Assembly: GCF_016862755.1 (NCBI RefSeq) | Contig: NZ_BONO01000022.1 | Coordinates: 16,055 to 80,054, forward strand | DNA length: 64,000 bases | Direction: 5' to 3' | Source of the DNA: Cellulomonas pakistanensis | GTDB lineage: Bacteria; Actinomycetota; Actinomycetes; Actinomycetales; Cellulomonadaceae | Shown: positions 15,972 to 25,614 of the stretch, piece by piece | Position numbering within the stretch: the first letter of the stretch is position 1 | Layout of the letters: every line of letters starts with the position of its first letter | Program-made: the position numbers and the translations under genes | Notes under the pieces: generated by a model | Databases searched by the model: none | The model's input: only the letters and a program-made list of their open reading frames with translations | What the model was told of the DNA's origin: nothing

Positions 15972-16436
15972 ATGAGCGACGCCCCCAGCAGCACCCCGCC
16001 CGCCGTCGAGATGTGGACGGACGGCGCCTGCAAGGGCAACCCCGGTGTCGGCGGCTGGGGCGCGCTGCTCCGGTCGAACGGGCACGAGCGCGAGCTGTTC
16101 GGTGGCGAGGCCGTCACCACGAACAACCGCATGGAGCTCACGGCCGTCATCGAGGGCCTGCGGGCGCTGAACCAGCAGTGCCGCGTCGACCTGCACGTCG
16201 ACTCGCAGTACGTCATGCAGGGCGTGACCAAGTGGATCGCCGGCTGGAAGCGCAACGGCTGGCGCACGGCCGACAAGAAGCCGGTGAAGAACCAGGACCT
16301 GTGGCAGGCGCTCGACGAGCAGGTCGCCCGGCACGCCATCTCCTGGCACTGGGTGAAGGGCCACGCCGGCGACCCGGGCAACGAGCGCGCGGACCAGCTG
16401 GCGAACAAGGGCGTCGACGAGGTCCGCGCCGGCTGA
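15972..16436 (+). CDS. rnhA: Ribonuclease HI
   Basis: 154 aa, full-length type 1 RNase H. All catalytic residues are present: D in [13 protein letters not shown] in [13 protein letters not shown] in HVDSQYV and the C-terminal [12 protein letters not shown] with its Asp. It cuts RNA in RNA-DNA hybrids (R-loops, Okazaki primers). ATG lies 8 nt after TACAGT (15958-15963), suggesting a leaderless message. A nested palindrome follows the gene. Confidence 0.96.
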   Translation: MSDAPSSTPPAVEMWTDGACKGNPGVGGWGALLRSNGHERELFGGEAVTTNNRMELTAVIEGLRALNQQCRVDLHVDSQYVMQGVTKWIAGWKRNGWRTADKKPVKNQDLWQALDEQVARHAISWHWVKGHAGDPGNERADQLANKGVDEVRAG

Positions 16437-16451
16437 CGCGCGCCTCCCGGA

Positions 16452-16506
16452 GCACGAGACACGTCGAGGGTGCCCTCACCGAGGGCACTGCGGGCGTGTC
16501 TCGTGC
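16452..16506. repeat. Nested (two-level) palindrome downstream of rnhA
   Basis: Outer arms GCACGAGACACG (16452-16463) and its complement (16495-16506) enclose inner arms GTGCCCTC (16470-16477) and GAGGGCAC (16481-16488). Both pairs are perfect. It begins 16 nt after the rnhA stop and may act as its terminator. Confidence 0.65.
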
Positions 16507-16524
16507 ACCCGCGCGTCTGCCGCG

Positions 16525-16540
16525 AGTGGTCTGGACCAGT
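16525..16540. promoter_or_regulatory. DasR-responsive element (dre-like) at the ptsH promoter
   Basis: AGTGGTCTGGACCAGT is a near-perfect palindrome matching the dre core (TGGTCTAGACCA type). It abuts the ptsH -10 TACAGT (16541-16546), so binding should block RNA polymerase. Confidence 0.82.
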
Positions 16541-16597
16541 TACAGTCGGTCCCGTGCCCAACGCCGGGCACGATCCCGCTCGCACCGGAGGTCAGGC

Positions 16598-16867
16598 ATG
16601 GAACGGTCCGTCGTCGTCGCCATCGCGGAGGGCCTGCACGCCCGCCCCGCCGCCCTGTTCGTCGCGGAGGCCGGCAAGCAGCCGGTGCCGGTCACGGTGC
16701 GCAAGGGCGACGCCGCCCCGGTGCAGGCGAACAGCATCCTCGGCGTCATGACCCTCGGCGCCGCCGCGGGCGAGACGGTCGTGCTCGCGACGGAGGCCGA
16801 CGGCCCCGACGCCGAGGCGAGCCTGGACGCGCTGGAGCAGTTCCTGCAGCAGGTCGAGATCGCCTGA
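16598..16867 (+). CDS. ptsH: Phosphocarrier protein HPr
   Basis: 89 aa. H14 in EGLHARPAAL is the phosphorylated histidine; S46 in QANSILGVMTLGA corresponds to the regulatory serine of HPr. HPr carries phosphate from enzyme I to EIIA proteins. ATG follows GGAGGT (16587-16592). The transcript likely starts near 16554, about 45 nt upstream, directly after a dre site, which places ptsH in the DasR-type regulon with the PTS genes at 16.9-20.4 kb. No enzyme I gene is in the window. Confidence 0.95.
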   Translation: MERSVVVAIAEGLHARPAALFVAEAGKQPVPVTVRKGDAAPVQANSILGVMTLGAAAGETVVLATEADGPDAEASLDALEQFLQQVEIA

Positions 16868-16878
16868 TCCCGCGCCGC

Positions 16879-16923
16879 ACGACGAGGGCCCGCGCACCGG
16901 ATCGGTGCGCGGGCCCTCGTCGT
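16879..16923. terminator. Bidirectional terminator hairpin, ptsH / EIIC
   Basis: Arms 16879-16899 and 16903-16923 form a perfect 21-bp stem with a 3-nt loop between two convergent genes. There is no T tract on either side, as is usual in actinobacterial terminators. Confidence 0.75.
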
Positions 16924-16947
16924 CGTGCGGCGGGGCTGACCCCGGCG

Positions 16948-18330
<1,383 letters not shown>

Positions 18331-18451
18331 GGTCACTCCTCGGGAGTCGGGTCGCGAGGGGCCCCGGACGGGGCCGCCCACGGGTCGGGGGGAGGTGTGG
18401 GCACGCGGTGCGCTTCGGTGCGGGACGTGCGTGGTCGCCGTCGAGCCGGCA

Positions 18452-18467
18452 AGTTGTCTGGACCAGT
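18452..18467. promoter_or_regulatory. dre-like DasR site, EIIC-proximal
   Basis: AGTTGTCTGGACCAGT: the TCTGGACCA core with one mismatch in the left half. It lies 122 bp upstream of the EIIC ATG and 118 bp upstream of the regulator GTG. Confidence 0.75.
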
Positions 18468-18476
18468 TGCGGTCAG

Positions 18477-18492
18477 AGTGGTCTAGACCGGA
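18477..18492. promoter_or_regulatory. dre-like DasR site, regulator-proximal
   Basis: AGTGGTCTAGACCGGA: perfect GGTCTAGACC palindrome core. It starts 25 bp after the start of the neighbouring site, placing both on a similar helix face. Confidence 0.8.
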
Positions 18493-18584
18493 GTATGTGT
18501 CAAGGACCACATGCGCGCCCCGGTTCACCCCCGCGGGCCCGGCGGTGGTGCGGCCGACGGCGACCGAGGTGGGAGGGTGAGCGC

Positions 18585-19412
18585 GTGCACGCGAAGCAGT
18601 CCCCGCCCGCCGACGCGCTCCCGTCCGCCCGCGGCGGGCACAAGTACCAGGCGGTCCGGAGCTACCTGGCCGCCCTGGTGCAGACGGAGCTCCGGGTCGG
18701 CGACGCGATCCCCTCGGAGCGGGCCCTGTGCGAGCGGTTCGGCGTCTCCCGGATGACGGTGCGCCAGGCGGTCGACGCGCTGGTCGGCGAGGGCGTGCTG
18801 GTGCGGGAGCAGGGACGCGGCACGTTCGTCGCCCCGCAGCGCATGGACTTCGAGATGCGGCTGACGACGTTCGGCGAGGAGATGCGCCGCCGCGGGATGC
18901 GCCCCGAGACGCGGGTGCTCGGCATGGGCACGGTTGCCGCGTCCGCCGAGGCCGCGGACGCGCTGGGTACGGAGCCCGGCGCGCCGCTGCACCACCTGCG
19001 CCGCGTCCGGTACGCCGACGGCTCGCCGATGAGCATCGAGCAGCACTGGGTGTCGGTCGCCCTGGTCCCGGACCTGCTCGCCGCGGGCCACCCGCCGAGC
19101 ATGCACGACGCCCTGCGGGCCGTCGGCCTCGACCCGTCGTGGGGCGAGGAGACGCTGACCGCCGCGGAGGCGACGGACGAGGAGGCGGCGCTGCTCGACC
19201 TGCGCGGGACCCGGGCGGTGCTGCGCGCGACCCGCCGGACGTTCAGCGCGGACACGCCCGCGATGTACTCGAACGCCTGCTACCGCGGCGACCGGTACAG
19301 CGTGTGGGTGCCGCTGAGCGCCCCGGCGCCGGCCCTGGTGCCGCGGCTGCGGGAGCACGACGACGAGCGCGAGGCCGTGGCGGCCACCGTGCACGACGGG
19401 AGGACGGGATGA
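18585..19412 (+). CDS. dasR: GntR/HutC family regulator, DasR-type
   Basis: 275 aa. N-terminal winged helix (~20-90: YQAVRSYLAALVQTELRVGDAIPSERALCERFGVSRMTVRQAVDAL, then GRGTFVAPQR) and a C-terminal UTRA ligand domain (~95-250: LTTFGEEMRRRG, LHHLRRVRYADGSPMSIEQHWV). DasR proteins bind GlcN-6-P/GlcNAc-6-P-type ligands and repress at dre sites, of which three occur in this regulon. GTG 18585 follows GGGAGG. It overlaps the downstream EIIB by 4 bp, so regulator and transport proteins share a transcript. Identification rests on the dre sites and genes around it. Confidence 0.87.
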   Translation: MHAKQSPPADALPSARGGHKYQAVRSYLAALVQTELRVGDAIPSERALCERFGVSRMTVRQAVDALVGEGVLVREQGRGTFVAPQRMDFEMRLTTFGEEMRRRGMRPETRVLGMGTVAASAEAADALGTEPGAPLHHLRRVRYADGSPMSIEQHWVSVALVPDLLAAGHPPSMHDALRAVGLDPSWGEETLTAAEATDEEAALLDLRGTRAVLRATRRTFSADTPAMYSNACYRGDRYSVWVPLSAPAPALVPRLREHDDEREAVAATVHDGRTG

Positions 19413-19654
19413 GCGCGAACGGCGCCGGCCAGGCCGCGGCGATCCTCGCCGGCCTGGGCGGGGTGGGGAACATCGACGAGATCGAGCCGTGCACCACGCG
19501 GCTGCGCTCGCTGGTCAAGGAGCCGTCGCGCGTGGACGCCGCCGCCCTGCGCGCCGCCGGCGCGTTCGGCGTGATGATGTCGGGCCGGGTCGTGCAGGTC
19601 GTGATCGGCCCGAGCGTCGACACCCTCGCGTCCGACCTGGAGGACCTCATGTGA
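19409..19654 (+). CDS. PTS EIIB protein, Glc/GlcNAc family (copy 1)
   Basis: 81 aa stand-alone EIIB. C28 in IEPCTTRLR is the phosphocysteine; GAFGVMMSGRVVQVVIGPSVDTLASDLEDL completes the fold. ATG overlaps the regulator stop (ATGA). It is about half identical to the second EIIB encoded 80 bp downstream, so it is a tandem duplicate that may have diverged in partner choice. Confidence 0.9.
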   Translation: MSANGAGQAAAILAGLGGVGNIDEIEPCTTRLRSLVKEPSRVDAAALRAAGAFGVMMSGRVVQVVIGPSVDTLASDLEDLM

Positions 19655-19734
19655 CGACCCGGCCCCGCCCGGGCCGCCGCACGAGCCACGACCCCGCCGC
19701 CCGCACCGGCGGGAGCCACGAAGGGAAGAGAACC

Positions 19735-19965
19735 ATGAGCAAGGCAGAGCAGATCCTCGCGGGCCTCGGCGGCGACGCGAACATCGTCGACCTGGAGCCG
19801 TGCATCACCCGCCTGCGCGTCGAGGTCGAGGACCCGGCCAAGGTGACCGAGTCCGTGCTGAAGGCCGCCGGCGCCATCGCGGTGATGCAGCAGGGCACGG
19901 TCGTCCAGGTCATCGTCGGCCCCGAGGCGGACACGCTGGCCTCGGACATCGAGGACCTGCGCTGA
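19735..19965 (+). CDS. PTS EIIB protein, Glc/GlcNAc family (copy 2)
   Basis: 76 aa. C23 in LEPCITRLRVEVEDP is the phosphorylated cysteine; ends VIVGPEADTLASDIEDLR. Good Shine-Dalgarno (AAGGGAAGAG) before ATG 19735. It matches the standard EIIB sequence more closely than copy 1 and is coupled to the EIIA gene by an overlapping stop/start, so it is the likelier main phosphate donor to EIIC. Confidence 0.92.
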   Translation: MSKAEQILAGLGGDANIVDLEPCITRLRVEVEDPAKVTESVLKAAGAIAVMQQGTVVQVIVGPEADTLASDIEDLR

Positions 19966-20429
19966 TGACGCTGACCGTCCTCGCGCCGGTCGCGGGGGTC
20001 GTGCACGCGCTCGCGGACGTCGACGACCCCGTGTTCGCGCAGGAGATCGTCGGCCCCGGGCTCGCCGTCCAGCCGGACGCGGAGTCCGGCGCCGGCCGGT
20101 CCGTCGTCGCCCCGGTCGCCGGCACCGTCGCCAAGCTGCACCCGCACGCGTTCGTGCTGCTCGCGGAGGGCGGTCGCGGCGTGCTGGTGCACCTCGGGAT
20201 CAACACCGTCCAGCTCGGCGGCGAGGGCTTCACGCTGCACGTCGCCGAGGGGGACGCGGTCGAGCAGGGGCAGATCCTGGTCGAGTGGGACCCGGCGGCG
20301 GTCGAGGCCGGCGGCCGGTCGGCGATCTGCCCGGTCGTCGGGCTGGAGGCGCAGCCGGACTCGCTCACGCGGCTGGCCGAGCCCGGCACCCGGGTGGTGG
20401 CGGGCGACCCGCTGCTGTCCCTGGCCTGA
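19965..20429 (+). CDS. crr: PTS EIIA protein, glucose family
   Basis: 154 aa. H61 (KLHPHAFVLLAEGG) and H76 (VLVHLGINTVQLGG) are the conserved histidine pair, the second being the phosphate acceptor from HPr. QEIVGPGLAVQPD and VAPVAGTV are standard EIIA-Glc motifs. ATG overlaps the EIIB stop. Completes the chain HPr-EIIA-EIIB-EIIC within the window; EI is missing. Followed by a strong terminator hairpin. Confidence 0.93.
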   Translation: MTLTVLAPVAGVVHALADVDDPVFAQEIVGPGLAVQPDAESGAGRSVVAPVAGTVAKLHPHAFVLLAEGGRGVLVHLGINTVQLGGEGFTLHVAEGDAVEQGQILVEWDPAAVEAGGRSAICPVVGLEAQPDSLTRLAEPGTRVVAGDPLLSLA

Positions 20430-20453
20430 GCCGCGCCGACCCCGGCGCCGCGC

Positions 20454-20489
20454 CCCGGGCCGGGACCCCGCGCGGGGTCCCGGCCCGGG
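20454..20489 (+). terminator. Terminator of the PTS operon
   Basis: Perfect 17-bp stem 20454-20470 / 20473-20489 with a 2-nt loop, 24 nt after the EIIA stop. Confidence 0.75.
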
Positions 20490-20530
20490 TCCTGCGTCCG
20501 CGCGCGCCCCGCGGCCGGATACTGGGCCGC

Positions 20531-21193
20531 ATGCTGCCCCGCCCGCGCACCCGCGACCTGCTGCGGTCCCTGCCCGCGCTCACCGGCGACCTGCCCGAGG
20601 TCGACCCGTACGCGCTGCCGGCCGACCCGGTCGAGGCGTTCGAGGGCTGGTTCGCCGCCGCCGTCGCGGCCGGGGTGCCCGAGCCGCACGCGCTGACGCT
20701 CGCGACCGTCGGCCCGGACGGCGCGCCGCACGCGCGCGTCGTGCTGCTGGCGGACGTCGCGGACGGCGCGTGGGTGTTCGCGGGGGACGCCCGCGCGGGC
20801 AAGGCGCAGGACCTCGCCGGCGAGCCGCGCGCGGCGCTCACGTTCTACTGGCAGCCGCTCGGCCGGCAGGTCCGGGTGTCCGGCCGGGCCCGCGCGCTGG
20901 ACGCGGCCGCGTGCGCCGCGGACTTCCTGCGCCGGTCGCCCAGCGCGCGCGCCGCGGCGTTCGCGTCCCGGCCGGGGGAGCGGCTGCTCTCGTCCGAGGA
21001 GCTGCACGCCGCCGTGCAGCAGGCGCGGGCGCGGGTCGACCGGGAGCCCGGGCTGGTGCTGCCCACCTGGCAGCTCTGGGCCGTCGAGCCCGACGAGGTC
21101 GAGCTGTGGCAGGGCGACTCGGACCGGGCGCACCTGCGGGTCCGGTACGCCCGCGCCGGCGACCGGTGGGACCGGCACCTCGACTGGCCGTGA
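20531..21193 (+). CDS. pdxH: Pyridoxamine 5'-phosphate oxidase
   Basis: 220 aa FMN-binding split-barrel protein. Motifs: EPHALTLATVGPDGAPHARVVLLADV (phosphate-binding region), ALTFYWQPLGRQVRVSGRA (FMN and PLP contacts), SRPGERLLSSEEL, and the C-terminal ELWQGDSDRAHLRVRYAR with DRWDRHLDWP, close to the canonical RLxxRxRF...W...RLxP end. Function: oxidation of PNP/PMP to PLP. The end motif differs slightly from E. coli PdxH (VRYAR for RFxY), so a PdxH-like variant remains possible. Start at ATG, 5 nt after TACTGG. Confidence 0.85.
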   Translation: MLPRPRTRDLLRSLPALTGDLPEVDPYALPADPVEAFEGWFAAAVAAGVPEPHALTLATVGPDGAPHARVVLLADVADGAWVFAGDARAGKAQDLAGEPRAALTFYWQPLGRQVRVSGRARALDAAACAADFLRRSPSARAAAFASRPGERLLSSEELHAAVQQARARVDREPGLVLPTWQLWAVEPDEVELWQGDSDRAHLRVRYARAGDRWDRHLDWP

Positions 21194-21232
21194 ACCGGCC
21201 GCCGGGGCGGCGGGTGCGGCGCGCCCGCCCGC

Positions 21233-22288
21233 TCAGTCACGCGCGGCCGGCACCGCGTCCCGCGGCGGCAGCACGTCCGGGGAGACGTCCGCGGCCCGCG
21301 CGGCGAGCCCGTGCAGCAGCCGCTCCAGCGGGCCCCGCCCGAGCGCCGCGCGCCACGTCCAGCACGCCAGCACGGTGACGACGAGGAACGCGAGCCACGT
21401 CCCGGCCTGCGGCTGCCACACCACGGACTCGCCGAGCAGCGCGATCACGACCAGCTGCCCCGTGTAGGCGGTCAGCGCCAGCGCGCCGGTCGCGGCGACC
21501 GGAGCGACGAGCGCGGGCACGGCGTCGGCCACGATCAGGCAGAGCGCCAGCACGGCGAGCCCCACGCCGGTGTTCGCCACGACCTCGAGCCCGGAGGACG
21601 AGTGCGGCTCGGTGGTGACGAGCGCGACCAGCGCCGGGTCGCCGGCCAGCGCGCGGGTCAGCAGGGCGGAGGCCAGGTGCGCGACGACGGCCAGCGCGGC
21701 GCCCGCGCCGAGCAGCCGCAGCCGCACCCGCCGGTCCCGCAGGTCCATCCGCCCGACCGCGAGCCCCACCAGCACGTACGCGAACCACACGACCGCCGGG
21801 TAGAAGTCGCCCACGAGCAGGTCGGTGAACCCGCGCCCGGGCAGGCGGCCGAGCACGTCCTGCAGCGCGACGTGGAGCACCGGCCCGAGCGCCGCCACGG
21901 CGACCGCCCCGCCGAGCAGCCGCCGCGGGTCGGCGCCGAGCAGCGGCGTCGCGCACGCGAACAGCACCGCGTAGGTCGGCAGGATCACCGCGATCGGCGT
22001 GCCGAGCAGGATCACCGCGACGCCGATGCCGAGCACGAGGAACGCCCGCACCAGGATCTTGGCCCGCGCCTGCACCCGCCGGACGCCGGCCACCGGCGCC
22101 GACCCGCCGGAGATCAGGGCGACCGAGATCCCGGACAGCAGCACGAACAGGGCCGCGGACCGGCCGTCGACCACCTGCGCGAGGGACCAGGGCAGCGGGT
22201 CGCCCGGCTCGCCGGGGCCGACGTGCGCGGTGAGCATGCCCAGCACCGCCAGGCCGCGGGCGACGTCCACCCCGGTGATCCGCTGCAT
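21233..22288 (-). CDS. Heparan-alpha-glucosaminide N-acetyltransferase-like/DUF418 membrane protein
   Basis: 351 aa integral membrane protein with about nine or ten helices. MQRITGVDVARGLAVLGMLTAHVGP at the N-terminus is the opening helix motif (xDxxRGxAxxGM) of the HGSNAT_cat/DUF1624/DUF418 group; a conserved His follows in the first helix. ATG chosen because TAGCGT lies 7 nt upstream (22296-22301 on the complement). The acyl acceptor is unknown; roles in cell-wall or sugar acetylation are inference. No operon partner. Confidence 0.75.
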   Translation of the reverse strand: MQRITGVDVARGLAVLGMLTAHVGPGEPGDPLPWSLAQVVDGRSAALFVLLSGISVALISGGSAPVAGVRRVQARAKILVRAFLVLGIGVAVILLGTPIAVILPTYAVLFACATPLLGADPRRLLGGAVAVAALGPVLHVALQDVLGRLPGRGFTDLLVGDFYPAVVWFAYVLVGLAVGRMDLRDRRVRLRLLGAGAALAVVAHLASALLTRALAGDPALVALVTTEPHSSSGLEVVANTGVGLAVLALCLIVADAVPALVAPVAATGALALTAYTGQLVVIALLGESVVWQPQAGTWLAFLVVTVLACWTWRAALGRGPLERLLHGLAARAADVSPDVLPPRDAVPAARD

Positions 22289-22411
22289 GGCGGCCACGCT
22301 AGCGGGCCGCTTCTGCGTCCGGGGCGCGACTGAGGCCGCATCGTCTCGCGCGCCGGGACGACTCGTACCGCTGGCTGGAATGCGCTCCCGCGACCGGGCT
22401 ACGGTCGGCGC

Positions 22412-23233
22412 GTGACCCACACGCACCAGGCCGACGTCTACACGCACGGCCACCACGACAGCGTGCTGCGCTCCCACCGGTGGCGCACCGCGGAGAACTC
22501 GGCGGCCTACCTGCTGCCGGCCCTGCAGCCCGGCCAGAGCCTGCTCGACGTGGGCTGCGGCCCCGGCACGGTGACCGTCGACCTCGCGTCCCGGGTCGCG
22601 CCCGGCGCCGTCGTCGGCCTCGACCGCTCGGAGCGGGTCCTCGAGCTCGCGCGCGAGGAGGCCGCCGCCGCGGGCGCGGACAACGTGACCTTCCAGGTCG
22701 GCGACGCCTACGCGCTGCCGTTCCCGGACGCGTCGTTCGACGTCGTGCACGCGCACCAGGTGCTCCAGCACCTCACCGACCCGGTCGCCGCCCTCCGCGA
22801 GCTGCGCCGCGTCGCCCGCCCCGGCGGCGTCGTGGCCGTGCGGGACGCCGACTACGCGGGCATGACGTGGTTCCCGGCGTCGCCCGTGCTGGACGAGTGG
22901 TCCGCGCTGTACCACGAGGTCACCCAGGCCAACGGCGCCGAGGCCGACGCCGGCCGCCGCCTGCACTCCTGGGCGCTCGCCGCCGGGTTCGACCCGGACG
23001 GCCTGGTCCCGACCGCCGGCGTGTGGAGCTACGCCACGGACGAGGACCGCGCGTGGTGGGCCGACCTGTGGGCCGAGCGCTGCGTGTCCTCGGACTTCGC
23101 CCGGCAGGCCGTCGAGCACGGGCTGGCCGACGAGGTCGGGCTCGAGCAGCTCGCGGCGGGCTGGCGCGAGTGGGGGACCGCGCCGGACGGCTGGTTCGCG
23201 GTGCTGCACGGCGAGGTGCTCGCCCGGGTCTGA
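22412..23233 (+). CDS. Class I SAM-dependent methyltransferase (UbiE/Methyltransf_11 type)
   Basis: 273 aa. SAM motif I LLDVGCGPGTVTVDLA (residues ~46-60), motif II VVGLDRSE, motif III-IV QVGDAYALPFPDASFDVVHAHQVLQHLTDP and post motif RVARPGGVVAVRDADY. The C-terminal ~110 residues form a variable cap with Trp-rich segments. Substrate not recognised. GTG six nt after TACGGT (22400-22405). Neighbours give no clue. Confidence 0.88.
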   Translation: MTHTHQADVYTHGHHDSVLRSHRWRTAENSAAYLLPALQPGQSLLDVGCGPGTVTVDLASRVAPGAVVGLDRSERVLELAREEAAAAGADNVTFQVGDAYALPFPDASFDVVHAHQVLQHLTDPVAALRELRRVARPGGVVAVRDADYAGMTWFPASPVLDEWSALYHEVTQANGAEADAGRRLHSWALAAGFDPDGLVPTAGVWSYATDEDRAWWADLWAERCVSSDFARQAVEHGLADEVGLEQLAAGWREWGTAPDGWFAVLHGEVLARV

Positions 23234-23259
23234 CCCCGGCGCGCGGTTAGGGTGGGCCC

Positions 23260-24042
23260 GTGCGCATCGCCAGGTTCACCACCGGAGACGACCCCCGCTA
23301 CGCCCTCGTCGAGGGGGAGCCGGGTCAGGAGCAGCTCGTCGTCATCAGCGGCGACCCGATCTACACCCCGGTGCAGCCCACCGGCGAGCGGATCCCGCTC
23401 GGCGACGGCGTGCGGCTGCTCGCCCCGGTGATCCCGCGGTCCAAGATCATCGGCGTCGGCCGCAACTACGTCGACCACGCCGCCGAGATGGGCAACGAGG
23501 TGCCGGCGTCCCCGCTGCTGTTCCTCAAGCCCAACACGGCGGTCGTCGGCCCGGACGACCCGATCGTGCTGCCGGACTGGACCGAGGAGGTCTCGTACGA
23601 GGCCGAGCTCGCCGTCGTGATCGGCAAGGTCACCAAGGACGTCTCGCCCGAGCACGCCCTCAGCAAGGTGTTCGGCTACACCGTCGCGAACGACGTCACC
23701 GCCCGCGACGCCCAGCGCTCCGACTCGCAGTGGACCCGCGCCAAGGGGTTCGACTCGTCCTGCCCGATCGGCCCCTGGGTCGTGCCGGGGCTCGACGTCG
23801 AGGACCTGGCCGTGCGGTCGCGGGTCAACGGCGAGGCGAAGCAGGACGGCCGGACGTCGCAGATGGTGTTCGACGTCGCGGCGCTCATCTCGTACATCTC
23901 CGAGGTGTTCACGCTGCTGCCCGGCGACATCATCCTGACGGGCACGCCCGCCGGCGTCGGCCTGCTGGCCGAGCGGGACGTCGTCGAGGTCGAGGTCGAG
24001 GAGATCGGCACGCTGCGCAACCCGGTGCTGCGCCGGTCCTGA
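23260..24042 (+). CDS. Fumarylacetoacetate hydrolase family protein
   Basis: 260 aa. Short N-terminal strand domain then the FAH catalytic domain: GVGRNYVDHAAEMGNEVP, LFLKPNTAV, YEAELAVVIGK (metal-binding Glu), GYTVANDVTARDAQ (Asp) and GDIILTGTPAGVG. This family includes acylpyruvases, 2-hydroxyhepta-2,4-diene-1,7-dioate isomerases and oxaloacetate tautomerases; which applies is not resolved. GTG six nt after TAGGGT (23248-23253). Stands alone, often near gltX in actinobacteria. Confidence 0.9.
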   Translation: MRIARFTTGDDPRYALVEGEPGQEQLVVISGDPIYTPVQPTGERIPLGDGVRLLAPVIPRSKIIGVGRNYVDHAAEMGNEVPASPLLFLKPNTAVVGPDDPIVLPDWTEEVSYEAELAVVIGKVTKDVSPEHALSKVFGYTVANDVTARDAQRSDSQWTRAKGFDSSCPIGPWVVPGLDVEDLAVRSRVNGEAKQDGRTSQMVFDVAALISYISEVFTLLPGDIILTGTPAGVGLLAERDVVEVEVEEIGTLRNPVLRRS

Positions 24043-24093
24043 GCCGGGGCTAGGGTCTGCGGGTCCCGACCCGCACGACGACAGGAGCGGACG

Positions 24094-25551
24094 GTGGATC
24101 TGCAGTCCGTGCTCGACCGCACCACCGACACCCTCTACACCTACTGGCTCGTCTACGTCCTCGTCGGCGTCGGCCTGTGGTTCACGGTGCGCACCGGCGT
24201 CGTGCAGGTGCGGATGTTCCCGGCGATGCTGCGCCAGGTCGCCGCGTCGCGCTCCGGCGCCGAGGGCGGCATCTCGTCGTTCCAGGCGTTCGCCGTCGGC
24301 CTGGCGTCCCGGGTCGGCACCGGCAACATCGCCGGCGTGGCGGTCGCGCTGACGCTCGGCGGGCCGGGCGCGGTGTTCTGGATGTGGGTGGTGGCCGCCG
24401 TCGGCATGGCGACCGCCCTGGTCGAGGCGACCCTGGCCCAGGTGTTCAAGGTCCGCGACCCCGACGGGTCCTACCGGGGCGGCCCCGCGTACTACATCCA
24501 GCGCGGGCTCGGCTCGCGGCGCTGGGGGATCGTGTTCGCGGTGCTGCTCGTGTTCACGTTCGGGTTCGCCTTCAACATGGTCCAGGCCAACACGATCGCC
24601 ACCACGCTCGACTCCTCGCACGGGATCCCCGTCGGCTGGACCGCGGTGGGGCTCGTGGTGCTGGCGGCGCCGGTGCTGTTCGGCGGCGTGCGGCGCGTCG
24701 CCCGGGTCGCGGAGATCATGCTCCCGCTGATGGCCGGCGCCTACCTGCTGCTCGCGCTGGTGATCGTGGCGCTCAACGTCACGGCGGTCCCCGACGTGCT
24801 GAGCCAGATCGTGCGCGGCGCGTTCGGGCTGGACACCGCGCTCGCGGGCACCGCCGGGGGCATCCTCGCGGCGGTGCTGAACGGCGCCCGGCGCGGGCTG
24901 TTCTCCAACGAGGCGGGCATGGGCTCGGCCCCGAACACCGCGGCGACCGCCACCGTCACCCACCCCGTGAAGCAGGGCCTGGTGCAGTCGCTCGGCGTGT
25001 TCGTCGACACGATGCTGGTCTGCTCCGCAACCGCGTTCATCGTGCTGTGCGCCGGCCCCGAGGTGTACGTCCCGGGCAGCACCGAGCAGAGCGCCGGGGC
25101 CGCGCTCACGACCGACGCGGTCGCCCACGAGCTCGGCGGCTGGACCGTCGGGCTGATGACCGCGATCGTGTTCGTCTTCGCGTTCAGCTCCGTCCTCGGC
25201 AACTACGCCTACGCCGAGGTGAACCTCACGTTCCTGCGGATCCGGGGCCGGGCGCTCAACGCCCTGCGCACCGGCGTGCTCGCGGCGGTCGGCATCGGCT
25301 CGCTGTCGGCGCTCAGCACCGTGTGGGCGGTCGCGGACATCGCGATGGCGCTCATGGCGACCGTCAACCTGGTCGCGATCCTGCTGCTGTCCCGGTGGGC
25401 GCTCGGCGCGCTCGCCGACTACCGGCGGGTCGTCGCGGCCGGGCGGGACGACCGGTTCGTCGGGCACGGCAACCCGCTGCTGCCCGGCGACGTGCCGGGC
25501 GACGTGTGGGCGCCGGGTGCGCGCGACCGGGTCGAGGCGCCCGTCGCCTGA
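24094..25551 (+). CDS. Sodium:alanine symporter family protein (AgcS)
   Basis: 485 aa with about eleven helices. Family motifs: ASRVGTGNIAGVAVAL near helix 2-3, GPGAVFWMWVVA, GGPAYYIQRGLG, and NEAGMGSAPNTAATA in the Na+/substrate site. Imports alanine or glycine with Na+. GTG with AGGAGC upstream; a TAGGGT (24052-24057) suggests a ~30-nt leader containing a small GGGTC/GACCC hairpin. Independent unit. Confidence 0.92.
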   Translation: MDLQSVLDRTTDTLYTYWLVYVLVGVGLWFTVRTGVVQVRMFPAMLRQVAASRSGAEGGISSFQAFAVGLASRVGTGNIAGVAVALTLGGPGAVFWMWVVAAVGMATALVEATLAQVFKVRDPDGSYRGGPAYYIQRGLGSRRWGIVFAVLLVFTFGFAFNMVQANTIATTLDSSHGIPVGWTAVGLVVLAAPVLFGGVRRVARVAEIMLPLMAGAYLLLALVIVALNVTAVPDVLSQIVRGAFGLDTALAGTAGGILAAVLNGARRGLFSNEAGMGSAPNTAATATVTHPVKQGLVQSLGVFVDTMLVCSATAFIVLCAGPEVYVPGSTEQSAGAALTTDAVAHELGGWTVGLMTAIVFVFAFSSVLGNYAYAEVNLTFLRIRGRALNALRTGVLAAVGIGSLSALSTVWAVADIAMALMATVNLVAILLLSRWALGALADYRRVVAAGRDDRFVGHGNPLLPGDVPGDVWAPGARDRVEAPVA

Positions 25552-25614
25552 CCGCCGCCGGGTGCGACGGGCGCCGGGCGGGCCGCGACCCGCGCGCTCG
25601 CTAGGGTGGAGCGC

